A stretch of 8,140 bases of DNA from the NCBI GenBank assembly GCA_028701435.1, contig JAQVQT010000080.1, positions 1 through 8,140 on the forward strand, read 5' to 3'. The DNA is from Smithellaceae bacterium (GTDB taxonomy: Bacteria; Desulfobacterota; Syntrophia; Syntrophales; Smithellaceae). The translations under genes were made by a program, and so were the position numbers. The notes under the pieces are model-generated. The model saw nothing but the letters and a program-made list of their open reading frames with translations. It did not search any database and had not been told where the DNA came from. Below are positions 6,934 through 8,140 of this stretch, piece after piece. Positions within the stretch are counted from its first letter, which is position 1; the number at the start of each line of letters is the position of its first letter.

Positions 6934-7476
6934 TTATTTGCCGGAGCGCACCGGGAGAATCCGGCTGCTGGTCTCGCTGGACTGGGGGCCCCAATATCGC
7001 CGACCGGATCCGAAGGAGAGATACGCGGCGTCGGAGCCGCGAACTTCGGAGGACCATGACGCCACGCAGCTCACGTGAATCCGCTCCGTGGCGATATGAA
7101 TCTTAAACCGGCGGTCGCACGGCGCCGGGCGGGATTTTTTTTCGTCGTACAATTCCAGCAGTTCATCCTGCGTCGGCATTCTCCAATCCTTGTAGTCGCC
7201 TCCCCGGTACTTTTCGCAGTAGGCTTTGGCGTCCGTATAGCTGATGTCCGCTCCGTTGTCCTTTGCCGCCCACATCAGGTTCGTTTTCGTATCCAGAACC
7301 GTTTCGTCATTCTGGGCGATGAATCGGTCGTCGCTGCTTTTTTCCGCGAGCAAGCCTTTTTTCGCTGCCGAATCGGATGCAACGGTTTTGCCGCCCCCGC
7401 AGGCGACAACGGACAGCAGCAGAAAAAGCGTCAGCACCGGAAGGGTTGATTTTGTGCGCCAGCATCTTGATCTCAT
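6934..7476 (-). CDS. DUF1566 (Lcl C-terminal) domain lipoprotein
   Basis: A 180-residue predicted lipoprotein. The signal region has basic MRSRCWRTK, a Leu-rich core, and the lipobox VVAC with Cys26 as the acylation site, followed by GGGK; this points to envelope anchoring. The mature domain shows the DUF1566/Lcl pattern in order: LDTKTNLMWA (61-70), a helix with YTDAKAYCEKY, DWRMPTQDELLELYD (97-111), then WSSEV (141-145), the strand AYLSFGSG and the closing LPVRSG (174-179). DUF1566 is a C-type-lectin-like fold seen in many bacterial surface proteins; ligands are mostly unknown. Cysteines at 87, 120 and 137 remain in the mature domain. GGAG (plus-strand CTCC at 7482-7485), 5 nt upstream, supports this ATG. 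It starts 43 bp after the PhoH stop, so it could be co-transcribed with phoH, though the roles have no obvious link. Confidence 0.85.
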   Translation of the reverse strand: MRSRCWRTKSTLPVLTLFLLLSVVACGGGKTVASDSAAKKGLLAEKSSDDRFIAQNDETVLDTKTNLMWAAKDNGADISYTDAKAYCEKYRGGDYKDWRMPTQDELLELYDEKKSRPAPCDRRFKIHIATERIHVSCVASWSSEVRGSDAAYLSFGSGRRYWGPQSSETSSRILPVRSGK

Positions 7477-7519
7477 TTGGGCTCCTCTCTTTTTCGGATA
7501 TCAAAGACCGGAAAATCTT

Positions 7520-8140
7520 TTACCATCGCTCGAGAATCTCTTTGGTCAGCTCCGAACGGATGGCCTGGTCCAGGTGCACACTGCCGAAAAGGCGGCTTCC
7601 GGCCATCTTGGCGTTCAGCACGGAAAGCCCGTTGGAGCGCTCGTCCAGCCAGGGGACGTCAATCTGATCGTGGGAAAAGTCTCCGGTAAAGACCATTTTG
7701 GTGCCTTCGCCGCCGCGCGTCGCGATGGCTTTTACATGCGAAGGCGGCAGATTCTGAATTTCATCGACGATCACGAAGCATTTCTGAATGGAGCGGCCCC
7801 GGATTTTGTCCAGGTCCATCATCTCGATTTTTCCGTTTGTCAGCCACTCGTTGATTTTCTCCTTCAATTTTTCATCCACCAGTTCCTTGATCGCGTTGAT
7901 ATTGTCGTAGATCGGGTGCATCCAGGGCTTCATCTTGGCGTCAATGTCGCCCGGCGAATACCCCAGCCGGTCCTTGTTGCCCAGCTGAATGGTGGCGCGG
8001 CTGACCAGAATCTGGCGGTAGCGGGAGGCCTGTTCAAAGGCGGCCAGAAGCGACAGAAAGGTTTTGGCGGTTCCCGCCTTGCCCGTCAGCGCGACCAGCG
8101 GGACGGATGCGTCGCGCAGCAGATCCATGGCGATATACTG
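7520..8140 (-). CDS. PhoH family ATPase (PhoH2-type C-terminal domain), 5' end outside window
   Basis: The visible 206 residues run to a TAA at 7520-7522; the frame stays open to the window edge (QYIAMDLL), so the gene starts further right. This is the P-loop ATPase domain of PhoH, in the form often fused behind a PIN RNase domain (PhoH2); the PIN part, if present, is outside. In fragment numbering the motifs are: P-loop LTGKAGTAKT (18-27), LVSRATIQLG, LGYSPGD and KPWMHPIYDN, Walker B VIVDEIQN (123-130), TRGGEGTKMVFTGD (142-154), RSNGL and the terminal RSEL. PhoH2 proteins are reported to couple RNA unwinding with RNase activity. The Walker A residue just before Lys is Ala25 (codon GCC) instead of the nearly invariant Gly, while Walker B looks intact. 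Family assignment is strong; the fusion state is inferred. Confidence 0.9.
   Translation of the reverse strand, partial: QYIAMDLLRDASVPLVALTGKAGTAKTFLSLLAAFEQASRYRQILVSRATIQLGNKDRLGYSPGDIDAKMKPWMHPIYDNINAIKELVDEKLKEKINEWLTNGKIEMMDLDKIRGRSIQKCFVIVDEIQNLPPSHVKAIATRGGEGTKMVFTGDFSHDQIDVPWLDERSNGLSVLNAKMAGSRLFGSVHLDQAIRSELTKEILERW

Noticed and set aside
7075..7449. Plus-strand open frame opposite the DUF1566 lipoprotein
   Set aside because: It is a composition shadow; the minus-strand frame has a Shine-Dalgarno sequence, a lipobox and domain motifs.
1..8140. Defence system, mobile element or CRISPR array
   Set aside because: No transposase, integrase, terminal inverted repeats, regular DNA repeats or known defence genes are visible; the gene content is housekeeping plus envelope proteins.

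Overview
This 8.1 kb window reads as an ordinary bacterial chromosome segment with moderate GC content. Gene content suggests a Gram-negative, deltaproteobacterial or Syntrophobacterota-like organism: a PurS-like/PurL fusion followed by a separate PurQ, a DUF1566 (Lcl C-terminal) lipoprotein, small periplasmic proteins with Sec signal peptides, and a PhoH2-type ATPase. That placement is an inference from gene architecture, not from a database search.

Layout. Positions 1-301 (+) hold the 3' end of an ABC-F ATPase of the Uup type (linker plus coiled-coil C-terminal domain). After a 102-bp spacer with a good sigma70-like promoter comes a CNNM/DUF21-CBS membrane protein (404-1651, +), in visibly more AT-rich DNA than the rest. 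It is followed by an unrecognised soluble 170-residue protein (1719-2231, +). A 111-bp spacer contains a stem-loop that starts at that gene's stop codon. Then come the two purine biosynthesis genes: a 993-residue PurL with an N-terminal tandem PurS-like region (2343-5324, +) and PurQ (5337-6161, +), 12 bp apart. Together they would make the complete FGAM synthase: PurQ releases ammonia from glutamine and PurL uses it with ATP to convert FGAR to FGAM.

From 6164 to the right edge everything is on the minus strand and converges on purQ with only 2 bp between stop codons. Read in transcription order, the genes are a PhoH-family ATPase (right edge to 7520, truncated by the window), a DUF1566 lipoprotein (7476-6934), a 95-residue secreted protein (6843-6556) and a 113-residue secreted protein made of three 30-residue Cys-framed repeats (6505-6164). 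Each of the three exported proteins has a clear Shine-Dalgarno sequence and an export signal. They may form one envelope-directed transcription unit, possibly with phoH, but no function can be assigned to the set.

No RNA genes, insertion sequences, CRISPR arrays or attachment sites were seen. The points most worth a second look are the strict 30-residue Cys repeat, the Gly-to-Ala change in the PhoH Walker A motif, the PurS duplication with its active-site-region variant, and the unassigned 170-residue protein. None of these by itself shows a new biological system.
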